From NCBI GenBank assembly GCA_024451685.1, contig JAMXCW010000002.1:1-64000 (forward strand): a stretch of 64,000 bases of DNA, given 5' to 3'. Positions 56,743-64,000 of this stretch are shown here, in pieces (position 1 is the first letter of the stretch; every line of letters begins with the position of its first letter). The notes under the pieces were generated by a model, which made no database searches, was not told where the DNA came from, and saw only the letters and a program-made list of their open reading frames with translations. The stretch comes from Candidatus Bathyanammoxibius amoris. Lineage in GTDB: Bacteria; Planctomycetota; Brocadiia; Brocadiales; Bathyanammoxibiaceae. The translations under genes and the position numbers were made by a program.

Positions 56743-57450
56743 ATGGCCGGTAACAACAGGGACGAACTGGGCAGGATTGTCAGTTCATTAAGGGGGAAGC
56801 TGGAACTTGAAAAAAGTTTCGGGACGGATTTTGTGGTTAAGGGCCGCGCCGTGGAGGTAACTCCCGGGAAGAAAGAGGACGACCGGGTGCGGAACCTGGC
56901 CATACTGGAAGAGGATGCCGCCACCTGCATCAAGTGCCGCCTGAGCGAATCCCGCACGAACGTCGTCTTCGGTACGGGCAACGTATTTGCGGCCCTCATG
57001 TTCATCGGCGAGGGTCCCGGCTACGAAGAGGACCGGCAGGGTCTCCCCTTCGTAGGCAGGGCCGGACAGCTCCTGACAAAGATAATAGAGGCCATAAAAC
57101 TCACCCGTGAGGACGTCTATATCGCCAACATGGTCAAGTGCCGCCCGCCTGACAACCGCACCCCGAGACAGGACGAGGTTTCTATCTGTTCAACGAGCTA
57201 CCTCAAACACCAGATAGCGTTGATAAGACCAAAAGTCATCTGCGCCCTGGGTAATGCCGCCATCCAGTACCTGCTCGACACCAAAAAGGGCGTAACCACG
57301 CTGAGGGGGCAGTTCCATGATTATGACGGCATAAAGCTGATGCCCACGTTTCACCCGGCGTACCTGCTCAGAAACCCGGGCGAGAAGGGCAAGTGCTGGC
57401 AGGACATGAAGAAGGTCCGGGCACTGCTGGATGAGTTGGAGACGGACTGA
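56743..57450 (+). CDS. Uracil-DNA glycosylase, family 4
   Basis: This enzyme removes uracil from DNA. The 235-residue protein has an N-terminal extension of about 60 residues, then the family 4/5 core: C-I-K-C-R-L-S-E-S-R (iron-sulfur Cys), G-E-G-P-G-Y-E-E-D near 87, G-L-P-F-V-G-R-A-G and the H-P-A-Y-L-L-R motif near 205. Four Cys fit the [4Fe-4S] cluster of family 4. The GEGPGxEED form points to family 4 rather than 5. Confidence 0.92.
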   Translation: MAGNNRDELGRIVSSLRGKLELEKSFGTDFVVKGRAVEVTPGKKEDDRVRNLAILEEDAATCIKCRLSESRTNVVFGTGNVFAALMFIGEGPGYEEDRQGLPFVGRAGQLLTKIIEAIKLTREDVYIANMVKCRPPDNRTPRQDEVSICSTSYLKHQIALIRPKVICALGNAAIQYLLDTKKGVTTLRGQFHDYDGIKLMPTFHPAYLLRNPGEKGKCWQDMKKVRALLDELETD

Positions 57451-57694
57451 TACCCCGACCGGTTTGTTTGGCCCGCCAGGATGAACTCAGACCTCTGAAA
57501 AAATCGCCCTTACAATCTGCTTGCAGCTGCCCCATTTATGGGGCATCTATAAACAGCCTGATAAATCGGGCAACTAACATTTGGGGGGGGGGTACAGGAC
57601 GACAATCCGTGCCGGGGTGCCACAGGTCTCAAAGGTACGGGATGGATACCTTCAATATTCCGGGAAAGCAAAGCGAATCCGGGTTGATTTTCTA

Positions 57695-58357
57695 TTAAAT
57701 TTCCGTTCCTCCCGTGCCGCTTATCAAATCCTTCAGTTTAACTCTTACTTCCTCTAAACTAAACGGCTTCAAAAGATAACCGATGGGTTCCGCTTCCTTT
57801 GCCCTCCGCAACGCTTTGTCCCTGTGGGCAGTTACAAATATAACCGGGATATTCAGCTCCGCCTTGATTATTTTAGCGGCCTCTACGCCGTCTATCTTTC
57901 CCGGCATGACAATATCCGTCACAAGTAAATCGGGCCTCAGCTCCCTGGCCATGCTTATGGCTTCTTCACCTGATAATGCAGCCTCGCCGGAGGTCAGGTA
58001 GGGCGGGTTTTACGACACATCTGCGGCTGCTTCGGGGGTTAGTGGCTCAGCAAGAGAGGGTTTATGTTTGGGAGGTTTCACCCCCTTTAGTCCGAGGGCC
58101 TTGTCCCCATCCCTCAGCCCATAGAGGATCTCCTCAAATTCCTTCATCCTTTGTTCTACGAGCTTACGGGAGGCCTTCTTATCCGCGCCCTCTGCAAAAT
58201 ACTGATTGATAAGAAAGGCCTGGTCATAAGTGCGCCAGCGCTCGTGCCCCGCGTAGTTTATTGCGTTGGCATCGCCTTTAAGTTTGTAGGTGAGATACAG
58301 TGCGGTTCCCGTCATACCGCCTTCCATTGCCAGCAGCATCAGCAATATGGCTGACAC
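57695..58357 (-). pseudogene. Remnant of a two-component system (sensor kinase and response regulator)
   Basis: A single minus-strand frame runs from GTG 58357 to 57695, interrupted by one TAA at 58010-58012. The first 115 residues look like the start of a NarX-type sensor kinase: one membrane helix, then I-N-Y-A-G-H-E-R-W-R near 34 and F-E-E-I-L-Y-G-L-R-D-G-D, stopping inside the sensor domain. The part after the stop matches the last two thirds of a receiver domain, keeping the phospho-acceptor Asp (L-V-T-D-I-V-M-P) and Lys (L-L-K-P-F) but lacking the first strands with the acidic pocket. An internal deletion fusing two genes explains this. No kinase core remains. Confidence 0.65.
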
Positions 58358-58394
58358 CTTTCAGAAGATGATACGGCGAGATTTCTTTTTTATC

Positions 58395-58619
58395 CTAGTT
58401 TGACTCTTCGTCAGTAGTCTCCTGTTTAACATATCTCTTGTACAGCTTATATCCGGCCACTGCTACCGTAATCAACGTTATAACCAATAGGGCAGACCGG
58501 AACCCCTGGAAGTATTCCGCGGCGTGGCTGAACTTGGAGCCAAAGAAAAAACCCAGTAAGAAGAAAAAGATGTTAGTGACTATAAATATAAACGCCCAGA
58601 ACCTTGATATCTTTTTCAT
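58395..58619 (-). CDS. Small LapA-like membrane protein
   Basis: The 74-residue protein has two membrane helices (about 7-28 and 41-60) and a charged C-terminal tail, resembling DUF1049/LapA-domain proteins. Function unknown. It lies upstream of the two-component remnant on the same strand. Confidence 0.6.
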   Translation of the reverse strand: MKKISRFWAFIFIVTNIFFFLLGFFFGSKFSHAAEYFQGFRSALLVITLITVAVAGYKLYKRYVKQETTDEESN

Positions 58620-58693
58620 TTTGTTTAATACCTGCCTCGAAGCTTCGGGATTCAGAGAAATAAGGGTCTCTTCGTGTACCTGTTAAAACCGCC

Positions 58694-59308
58694 TCACATA
58701 CCCATAAACATGACTGCGACGCCGGTCAGGGCTATTATCCCCCCGGCCATGACGTGCGACCACTTCTCCATGTGCCTGCCCGGCAACAGTTCCAGACCGC
58801 GAAACGCCAGCATACTCTGGAAGGCTATCATAAACACGGTGACCAGGGAAAAGGCCGCCGTGGTCAGCCACACGCCGTACCAGCCGTGCTGAACGGCAAG
58901 GAACATGAGGGGTATAAGGGGTTCACACGGGCCGAAGATAAATATGGCTATCAGCGCCCAGACGGTTACCGTCTTTGCGTTGTCCATATGGAGGTGGTTG
59001 TGCCTCAGGTGTTTCAGTCCCCAGAGGGCATAGGCCGCCCCAAAACCAATCAGCAGAAAGCCGGCGATGTTGCCCCTGAAGGATTCGGCCCCTTCAAGGT
59101 GGAACAGGCCGAGGCCCAGAAATATCCCCAGCGCGCCAAGGACTATACTCGACCCGACGTGCGCCACGCCCGCAAGCAGGCTCACTATAAGGAGCTTCCG
59201 GCGCGACCAGCCCTGCGCCCTGGCTATCGAAGCAAAAGGCAGCCAGTGGTCGGGCGCCAGCGAGTGTATAAAACCAATGCTTAATGCCGAGAATATTAGA
59301 GCTTCCAT
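58694..59308 (-). CDS. Six-helix transporter, NiCoT/UreH-like
   Basis: The 204-residue membrane protein has about six helices. Helix I has H-S-L-A-P-D-H-W-L-P-F near 15-25, resembling the H-x4-D-H metal motif of nickel/cobalt transporters and of UreH-like proteins. A His-rich loop (L-R-H-N-H-L-H) lies near 104-110, and a later helix has F-G-P-C-E-P-L-I-P-L near 125-134. Ni/Co or other divalent-metal transport is plausible. Sulfite exporter/TauE-like function is the other option. Confidence 0.72.
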   Translation of the reverse strand: MEALIFSALSIGFIHSLAPDHWLPFASIARAQGWSRRKLLIVSLLAGVAHVGSSIVLGALGIFLGLGLFHLEGAESFRGNIAGFLLIGFGAAYALWGLKHLRHNHLHMDNAKTVTVWALIAIFIFGPCEPLIPLMFLAVQHGWYGVWLTTAAFSLVTVFMIAFQSMLAFRGLELLPGRHMEKWSHVMAGGIIALTGVAVMFMGM

Positions 59309-59359
59309 ATCACTAAGTGTATTCTAGTAAAATCCGGTTTTTGCGGGAACGAAAATCTT

Positions 59360-60322
59360 CTACCTGCTCGCATACTTCTCGCCCCTGTCAGGGAAGATGG
59401 TTACGACCCTCTTACCACTCCCGCCACCCAGTTCACGGGCGATAACGACGGATGCAAAGGCGGCGGCGCCGGAGGATATACCCACTACAAGACCCTCCTC
59501 CCTGGCAAGACGGGCGGTCATGTCCTGTGCGTCTTCATCGCTGACCGCTACCACCCGGTCAATAATGTCCTTATTGAGAAGTCCCGGCAGAAACCCCGCG
59601 CCCAGGCCGTGGATGCCATGCGTGCCGGGCCTGCCGCCGGATATAACGGCAGAGCTCTTTGGCTCCACCGCCACCACCTGTACGGAAGGGATCTTTGCCT
59701 TGAGCACCTCACCCACGCCGCTAATAGTCCCTCCCGTGCCGACGCCGGCCACAAACGTGTCGATGTCACCCCCTGTGGCCTCAAGTATCTCAGGGGCGGT
59801 CGTCTTCCTGTGTATTTCGGGGTTTACCGGATTTTCGAACTGGTTGGGCATAAAGAATCTTGTGGAATTTGTTCGCAACATATCCTGCGCCCGCTTAATG
59901 GCGCCGGGCATCCCTTCCGATGAAGGGGTTAGCTCCAGTGCCGCACCGTAAAAGCTCAGCAGGGCCTTCTGCTCACCGGGCACGTTCTCCGGCATCACAA
60001 GTATCAGCTTGTAGCCGCGCACGGCTGCTATCATGGCCAGCGATATGCCAGTGTTGCCGCCGGTGGGTTCTATTATGGTTGAACCCTTCTTTAATTTACC
60101 CTCTCTTTCAGCGGCCTGGACTATCCCCAGGCATACCCTGTCCTTCACGCTCCCGGTTGGGTTGACGCCTTCCAGTTTCGCAACCACCTCCGCGGAACCC
60201 GTCTCCACCACCTTGCACAACCGGACCATCGGTGTGTTAAAGATGAGTTCCAGCGCATCGCCGGCGATTGCCTTACCGGAGACACCGGGTTCGCGGGACA
60301 CTTTACCGCCTTCTGTTACCAT
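59360..60322 (-). CDS. cysK: Cysteine synthase A
   Basis: The PLP enzyme makes cysteine from O-acetylserine and sulfide. The 320-residue product has the PLP lysine in T-G-S-V-K-D-R-V near 62, P-T-G-G-N-T-G-I near 86, M-P-E-N-V-P near 108 and the phosphate-binding G-T-G-G-T-I-S-G near 197. The length is typical. It could be a cystathionine beta-synthase-like variant, but the pattern best fits CysK. It has its own promoter with an overlapping palindrome. Confidence 0.93.
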   Translation of the reverse strand: MVTEGGKVSREPGVSGKAIAGDALELIFNTPMVRLCKVVETGSAEVVAKLEGVNPTGSVKDRVCLGIVQAAEREGKLKKGSTIIEPTGGNTGISLAMIAAVRGYKLILVMPENVPGEQKALLSFYGAALELTPSSEGMPGAIKRAQDMLRTNSTRFFMPNQFENPVNPEIHRKTTAPEILEATGGDIDTFVAGVGTGGTISGVGEVLKAKIPSVQVVAVEPKSSAVISGGRPGTHGIHGLGAGFLPGLLNKDIIDRVVAVSDEDAQDMTARLAREEGLVVGISSGAAAFASVVIARELGGGSGKRVVTIFPDRGEKYASR

Positions 60323-60376
60323 GAGGAGAGGAATCTTTTTCTAAGTGTGTGCTATGTAAGAGTATATGATGGGGGC

Positions 60377-60417
60377 ATTATAGGTTTGCAATAACGCGAT
60401 AGCAAGAAAATTTCTTG
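60377..60417 (-). promoter_or_regulatory. Promoter of cysK with operator-like palindrome
   Basis: On the minus strand TTGCTA (60405-60400), 17 bases, TATAAT (60382-60377). The palindrome CAAGAAA-A-TTTCTTG (60403-60417) overlaps the -35 edge, the usual place for a repressor or activator site. Confidence 0.6.
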
Positions 60418-60438
60418 TGAAACCCATTTTCTACCGTA

Positions 60439-61056
60439 TTACAGTATACGGGTGCCTGTTTGTTTTTCTATTTTCTTGATTGCGGCGCCTAATTCCATTC
60501 TGAGTTTTATGTAGGCATCGGCGAGGCCGGGGGCGCGTTCAGCCCGAAATACGGCCTCGGCCTCTTTCAGATAGTCGTACGATTGGACCGTAAGCCGTGC
60601 TAATCGGTCTCTGTTCATCATTATAGTATTTGTGGAATTTCTGCTCAAGGAAGAGATCTTGTTTAAATTCGCATACGTCAGCGTCAACTTTTCCATGGCG
60701 GCGAGTCGCGGGACCTTTGTCAGCTCGAAACCCCTGACCTTAAGCGCCCGTTTCATATCCTCCACCGTTTCCATGGCCTTGTCTATATAGTTCTTCGCGG
60801 AGAGGTCGTCTCCGCGAGCTATCGATTTTCCGGCCATATCCAGCCGGGCGGCCCACTGCTTTTCCATCTTGTCTAACCGCTTCAGGTCATGTTGGGTCAG
60901 TGCTCTTCCGGGCCTCTTTTCTCCCTGGTGTGGACGGCCCTCATTAACGTGGGTTGGTCCTTGTCGGAAGCGGCTTTCATCCGGTGCACCCTGGACACAT
61001 ACGGCAGCTGCAAAAACCGTCACCAGAATTGCCGCCGGGGTAATCTTTTTCTTCAC
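60439..61056 (-). CDS. Exported helical protein of unknown function
   Basis: The 205-residue product has a signal peptide (about 1-23, ending V-C-V-Q-G-A). The mature part is basic and all-helical, with coiled-coil pattern (D-L-K-R-L-D-K-M-E-K-Q-W-A, M-V-E-D-M-K-R-A-L). No family recognised. It lies upstream of cysK on the same strand, which has a separate promoter. Confidence 0.7.
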   Translation of the reverse strand: MKKKITPAAILVTVFAAAVCVQGAPDESRFRQGPTHVNEGRPHQGEKRPGRALTQHDLKRLDKMEKQWAARLDMAGKSIARGDDLSAKNYIDKAMETVEDMKRALKVRGFELTKVPRLAAMEKLTLTYANLNKISSLSRNSTNTIMMNRDRLARLTVQSYDYLKEAEAVFRAERAPGLADAYIKLRMELGAAIKKIEKQTGTRIL

Positions 61057-61208
61057 AAGCCCCTCTCTTTGTTACATTTGTGTTTATTTATTTATCCGGG
61101 GAGTGTACTATCATTTGCTCCCGTTTGCAAAAAGTTTGTTTAATTTTCGGAGTTATATCATTCTAATTAGCGCACAGGCTGCGTTTACGCGCAATACGCC
61201 CTTATTCC

Positions 61209-61237
61209 TTGACATAACGGTTGTTCCGGGATATGAT
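61209..61237 (+). promoter_or_regulatory. Promoter of nifU-nifS
   Basis: TTGACA (61209-61214), 17 bases, TATGAT (61232-61237), about 45 bases before nifU. No IscR-type site could be recognised. Confidence 0.65.
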
Positions 61238-61281
61238 AGAGTGTTTTATAAGCCAGCATTTTTTCCTCCAGAGGTTTTCCA

Positions 61282-62118
61282 ATGTGGGACTATTCAGAAA
61301 AGGTGAAGGACCATTTCTTTCACCCGCGAAACGTGGGTGAGATACAGGATGCTGACGCAGTGGGCGACGTGGGCAATCTGGCCTGCGGTGATGCCATACG
61401 GCTCACCCTCAAGCTGGACAACGACCGTATCGTGGACGCCAAGTTCAAGACCTTTGGCTGCGGGAGCGCCATTGCGGCCGCAAGCGCCCTTACAGAGATG
61501 GTAAAGGGCAAAACGGTGGAGGAGGCCGAAAAGCTCACCAACCAGGATATCGCGGACTACCTGGACGGCCTGCCGGACGAGAAGATGCACTGCTCGGTAA
61601 TGGGTCAGGAGGCGTTAGAGGCCGCCATCGCGAACTACCGCGGCTACGAAAAGGCACCTTCCGAAGAGGGTACTATCATATGTAAGTGTTTTGACGTAAC
61701 CGACAAGGTTATTGAACGGGTAATCAGGGAAAACAATCTTGGCTCGATCGAACAGGTAACTAATTATACGAAGGCCGGCGGCGGTTGTAAGTCGTGCCAT
61801 CCGGACATCCAGCAGATTATAAACGATATCAGGGGTCCCGCCGTGGCGGTGGCGCCTGAACCTAAACCCGTAAAGAAGATGAGCAATATCAAGAAGATGC
61901 AGCTCGTTCAGGAGACCATAGAGAAGGAAATAAGGCCCGTCCTGACGTCCGGCGGCGATGACGTGGAACTTGAGGATATAGATGGAGACACGGTGTATGT
62001 TTCCTTCCAGGGTAACTGCATCCACAACGCCACGTCGAAGGAAAAGGTAAGGCACACGGTCGAGGCGAAGCTGAGAGAACTCGTTACCGAAGACCTGGTA
62101 GTAGAAGAGGCTACTTGA
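61282..62118 (+). CDS. nifU: NifU Fe-S cluster scaffold with altered C-terminal domain
   Basis: This scaffold assembles Fe-S clusters with sulfur from NifS. The 278-residue three-domain protein has an IscU-like part (1-125) with Cys in N-L-A-C-G-D, F-G-C-G-S and M-H-C-S, and a central [2Fe-2S] BFD-like part with C-K-C-F-D near 135 and G-G-G-C-K-S-C near 168. The C-terminal Nfu-type part (about 205-275) normally carries a C-x-x-C. Here it reads Q-G-N-C-I-H-N-A, so only one Cys remains. Cluster assembly at that end is therefore doubtful. The stop overlaps the nifS start by 4 bases. No nitrogenase genes are present, so a general Fe-S role is likely. Confidence 0.93.
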   Translation: MWDYSEKVKDHFFHPRNVGEIQDADAVGDVGNLACGDAIRLTLKLDNDRIVDAKFKTFGCGSAIAAASALTEMVKGKTVEEAEKLTNQDIADYLDGLPDEKMHCSVMGQEALEAAIANYRGYEKAPSEEGTIICKCFDVTDKVIERVIRENNLGSIEQVTNYTKAGGGCKSCHPDIQQIINDIRGPAVAVAPEPKPVKKMSNIKKMQLVQETIEKEIRPVLTSGGDDVELEDIDGDTVYVSFQGNCIHNATSKEKVRHTVEAKLRELVTEDLVVEEAT

Positions 62119-63323
62119 TGAGCAGGACCGTTTATGTAGACAACAACGCCACTACCCGGGTAGCAGATGAAGTAGTGGAGGAGATGCTGCCATATTTTAC
62201 GGAGCTTTACGGTAACCCCTCCAGTATGCACACCTTCGGTGGTCAGCTTCACAAGAAGATAGAACAGGCCCGCGAGAAGGTGGCCGACCTCATCGGGGCC
62301 GACCCTTCTGAGATAACGTTTACAAGTTGTGGTACGGAGAGTGACAACGCTGCGATACGCGGGGCGCTAGAGTCTCATCCCAAGAAGCGGCACATCGTTA
62401 CCACCCGTGTTGAGCACCCTGCCGTCCTTCACCAGTGCAGGCAGCTTGCCCGGCATGGCTACGAGCTCACTGAGATTGCCGTGGATCAGGAGGGACTCCT
62501 CGACCTCGGGGAACTGAGGGCGGCGATAAGGGGCGACACGGCCATTGTATCCGTCATGCATGCCAATAACGAGACCGGGGTAGTCTTCCCCGTGGAAGAA
62601 GCCGCTCAGATAGCCAGGGAAAAAGGGGCGGTATTCCACACCGACGCAATCCAGACGGTCGGCAAGTTACCAATGGACATGAGCAAGGGCAACATAGACA
62701 TGCTCACAATCTCCGGCCATAAGCTCCACGCCCCCAAGGGCGTGGGCGCGCTCTACATCAGGCGCGGCGTGAAATTCAAGCCCTTAATAGTAGGAGGCCA
62801 CCATGAGAACGGCAAAAGGGCGGGCACCGAGAACATACCGTATATAATGGGCCTCGGCAAGGCCTGTGAGCTGGCGAAGAAGTATATGAAAGAAGAACAG
62901 GGACGCGTCAAGTCTCTGAGGGACAAACTGGAGGAACATCTCCTTACAAACATTCCTAATGCCAGATTAAACGGTCACAAGACGCTGCGGCTCCCAAACA
63001 CGACCAATATCAGCTTTGAGTACGTGGAAGGTGAGGCGATACTGCTACTGCTTGACGAGGCGGGTATCTGCGCCTCTTCCGGTTCGGCCTGCTCGTCAGG
63101 TTCACTGGAACCCTCTCACGTTTTGATGGCTATGGGCGTACCTTTCACCGCCGCGCATGGCTCCATAAGGTTCAGCCTGAGCCACTATAACACGGAAGAC
63201 GATGTCGATTACATTCTAGAGAGCATACCTCCCATTATGAAAAAACTTAAGGACATATCCCCGTATGCCAGGGAGATAGAGGAATTGGAACAGAAGGCCG
63301 CTTCAACCGCTAACAGGGGCTAA
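62115..63323 (+). CDS. nifS: Cysteine desulfurase NifS/IscS
   Basis: The PLP enzyme releases sulfur from cysteine for clusters held on NifU. The 402-residue protein has D-N-N-A-T-T near 7, H-A-N-N-E-T-G near 153, the PLP lysine in I-S-G-H-K-L-H-A-P-K-G near 206 and the active-site Cys in S-S-G-S-A-C-S-S-G near 330. Group I architecture. Such enzymes can also supply selenide from selenocysteine, relevant to the Sec finding. It is coupled to nifU by an ATGA overlap. Confidence 0.95.
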   Translation: MMSRTVYVDNNATTRVADEVVEEMLPYFTELYGNPSSMHTFGGQLHKKIEQAREKVADLIGADPSEITFTSCGTESDNAAIRGALESHPKKRHIVTTRVEHPAVLHQCRQLARHGYELTEIAVDQEGLLDLGELRAAIRGDTAIVSVMHANNETGVVFPVEEAAQIAREKGAVFHTDAIQTVGKLPMDMSKGNIDMLTISGHKLHAPKGVGALYIRRGVKFKPLIVGGHHENGKRAGTENIPYIMGLGKACELAKKYMKEEQGRVKSLRDKLEEHLLTNIPNARLNGHKTLRLPNTTNISFEYVEGEAILLLLDEAGICASSGSACSSGSLEPSHVLMAMGVPFTAAHGSIRFSLSHYNTEDDVDYILESIPPIMKKLKDISPYAREIEELEQKAASTANRG

Positions 63324-63329
63324 ACAATT

Positions 63330-63566
63330 ATGAGTCAAACCGGAGAATTATTGGTCTTTACACAGGAAACATGTCCGAACTGTGACGCCGCGAAGAAGAA
63401 GTTGAAGGACGCGGGTCTGGAGTATAAAGAAATCTGCATTGACACCGTTGATGGAAGGGCGGAGTTTGCCCTTCAGATCTCCGGAATCACTACTACGCCG
63501 GCATTCCTCTACGACGGCAGGGAGTACAATAAAGTAGAGGACATATTGAGCCAGCACGGCAAGTAA
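63330..63566 (+). CDS. Glutaredoxin-like protein
   Basis: The 78-residue thioredoxin-fold protein has active site T-C-P-N-C near 15 and the cis-Pro loop T-T-T-P-A-F near 55. Size and motifs fit the glutaredoxin/NrdH group. It lies 6 bases after nifS, so it belongs to the operon and probably reduces intermediates of Fe-S assembly or other cytoplasmic thiols. Confidence 0.87.
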   Translation: MSQTGELLVFTQETCPNCDAAKKKLKDAGLEYKEICIDTVDGRAEFALQISGITTTPAFLYDGREYNKVEDILSQHGK

Positions 63567-63573
63567 AATCAAT

Positions 63574-63602
63574 TTGACAGAGCCGCTGAGTTTGTTTACA
63601 TT
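63574..63602 (+). promoter_or_regulatory. Promoter of the cytochrome c gene
   Basis: TTGACA (63574-63579), 17 bases, TACATT (63597-63602), about 130 bases before the start at 63732. Confidence 0.55.
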
Positions 63603-63731
63603 CTTCGGGTCAATCTTTAGTAGTGGAGCAGTGAGTAAGGGGGGGGACCGTAATTACATTAAATGGTTTCCCTTTTTGTTTTTAGCCGATGCAAACATGC
63701 TTGAACCGTTCGCAAGGAGATAAACCTAGAG

Positions 63732-64000
63732 ATGAAGAAGATGATACTCGGAGCGTTTCTGGTCTTTAGTATTGCATTTACACTTAACACTTCGAAGTGC
63801 TGGGCACAGGACGTAGACCCCAACCAGCTTTTTGGAATGCTCTGTGCACTCTGTCATGGTGTCGACGGTAAGCCCACAGAGCAGGGTATACAATTCGGTT
63901 CGCCGGATTTCACCAGTGCCGAATGGCAGGCCTCGAAGACCGACGAGGACCTGATAAAATCGATGACGGACGGCACCGATAACCAGAACTACGCCCCGGT
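63732..64000 (+). CDS. c-type cytochrome, partial (runs off the window)
   Basis: The first 89 residues are visible. A signal peptide (about 1-25, ending C-W-A-Q) is followed by the heme-binding C-A-L-C-H near residues 38-42 and a class I cytochrome c pattern (G-V-D-G-K-P, then D-F-T-S-A-E-W). AAGGAGA precedes the ATG. It is a periplasmic electron carrier or a subunit of an oxidoreductase. The continuation past 64000 cannot be seen, so further hemes or domains are possible. Confidence 0.88.
   Translation, partial: MKKMILGAFLVFSIAFTLNTSKCWAQDVDPNQLFGMLCALCHGVDGKPTEQGIQFGSPDFTSAEWQASKTDEDLIKSMTDGTDNQNYAP

Noticed and set aside
57583-57592. Run of ten G as a possible phase-variation tract
   Set aside because: It lies outside any credible gene or promoter, so length change would have no visible effect.
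57468-57698. 76-residue plus-strand frame after the uracil-DNA glycosylase gene
   Set aside because: Low-complexity composition and a run of ten G inside it. It looks non-coding.

Overview
The window is one continuous piece of a bacterial chromosome with roughly balanced base composition and short intergenic gaps. The cell has a Gram-negative-type envelope: TonB/ExbB/ExbD, a lipoprotein, HtrA and periplasmic thioredoxin-like proteins are all present. It has a bacterial RNase P RNA of the common (type A-like) form, a V-type rather than F-type ATPase operon, an NfnAB-type flavoprotein pair, a MoxR/Bat cluster, NifU/NifS and a c-type cytochrome. Together these fit an anaerobic or microaerophilic respiring lineage. 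Planctomycetota (Brocadiales-like, i.e. relatives of anammox bacteria) is my best guess, but it rests on gene content only. There is no 16S rRNA gene in the window.

Layout. 1-2460: AT-richer accessory DNA with three small unrecognised or weakly recognised envelope proteins. 2461-6990 (minus): tRNA-Gln, alkaline phosphatase, a Xer recombinase and glyS. 7094-10627 (plus): TonB-ExbB-ExbD and a polyferredoxin. 10628-12780: a long untranslated leader and RNase Y. 12906-22082: a thiamine-binding-type protein followed by a complete V-ATPase operon (G/H, I, K, E, C, F, A, B, D) whose K subunit carries the four polar Na+-ligand positions. 22171-33435: HtrA, ROK kinase, MobA, nuclease, HD protein, rhomboid, DapB, DnaK and ClpB. 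33527-35663: a small secreted protein and three tandem TlpA-like thioredoxins. 35758-43605 (minus): MoxR, DUF58, BatD-like, two VWA proteins, a TPR protein, a secreted protein and a HgdB/BcrC-like Fe-S protein. 44477-45463: small membrane proteins. 45619-50133 (minus): rnpB, a zinc-ribbon protein, rpoD and dnaG. 50355-55416 (minus): a lysine-rich microprotein, hisF, a broken gene, thiG, thiS and nfnB/nfnA. 55655-64000: NrnA-like phosphoesterase, family 4 UDG, a two-component-system remnant, membrane proteins, cysK, nifU, nifS, a glutaredoxin-like protein and the start of a c-type cytochrome.

The most notable result is the gene at 34034-34528. It is conventionally read as two short ORFs split by a TGA, but it is best explained as one 164-residue thioredoxin-like selenoprotein. 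The TGA falls exactly on the first cysteine of the CxxC site, giving U-x-x-C. It is followed at the expected distance by a stem-loop with a GGU-type apical loop, as in bacterial SECIS elements. The two paralogues immediately downstream carry C-x-x-C and S-x-x-S at the same site, so the locus holds a tandem U/C/S series of one fold. A hairpin-prone leader that can hide a Shine-Dalgarno sequence precedes the cluster.

Other points of interest are: a 33-residue lysine-rich protein with a consensus promoter; an 18-residue membrane microprotein; a NifU whose C-terminal CxxC is reduced to one Cys; a HgdB-like protein translationally coupled to a secreted protein at the end of the Bat operon; and several gene remnants.
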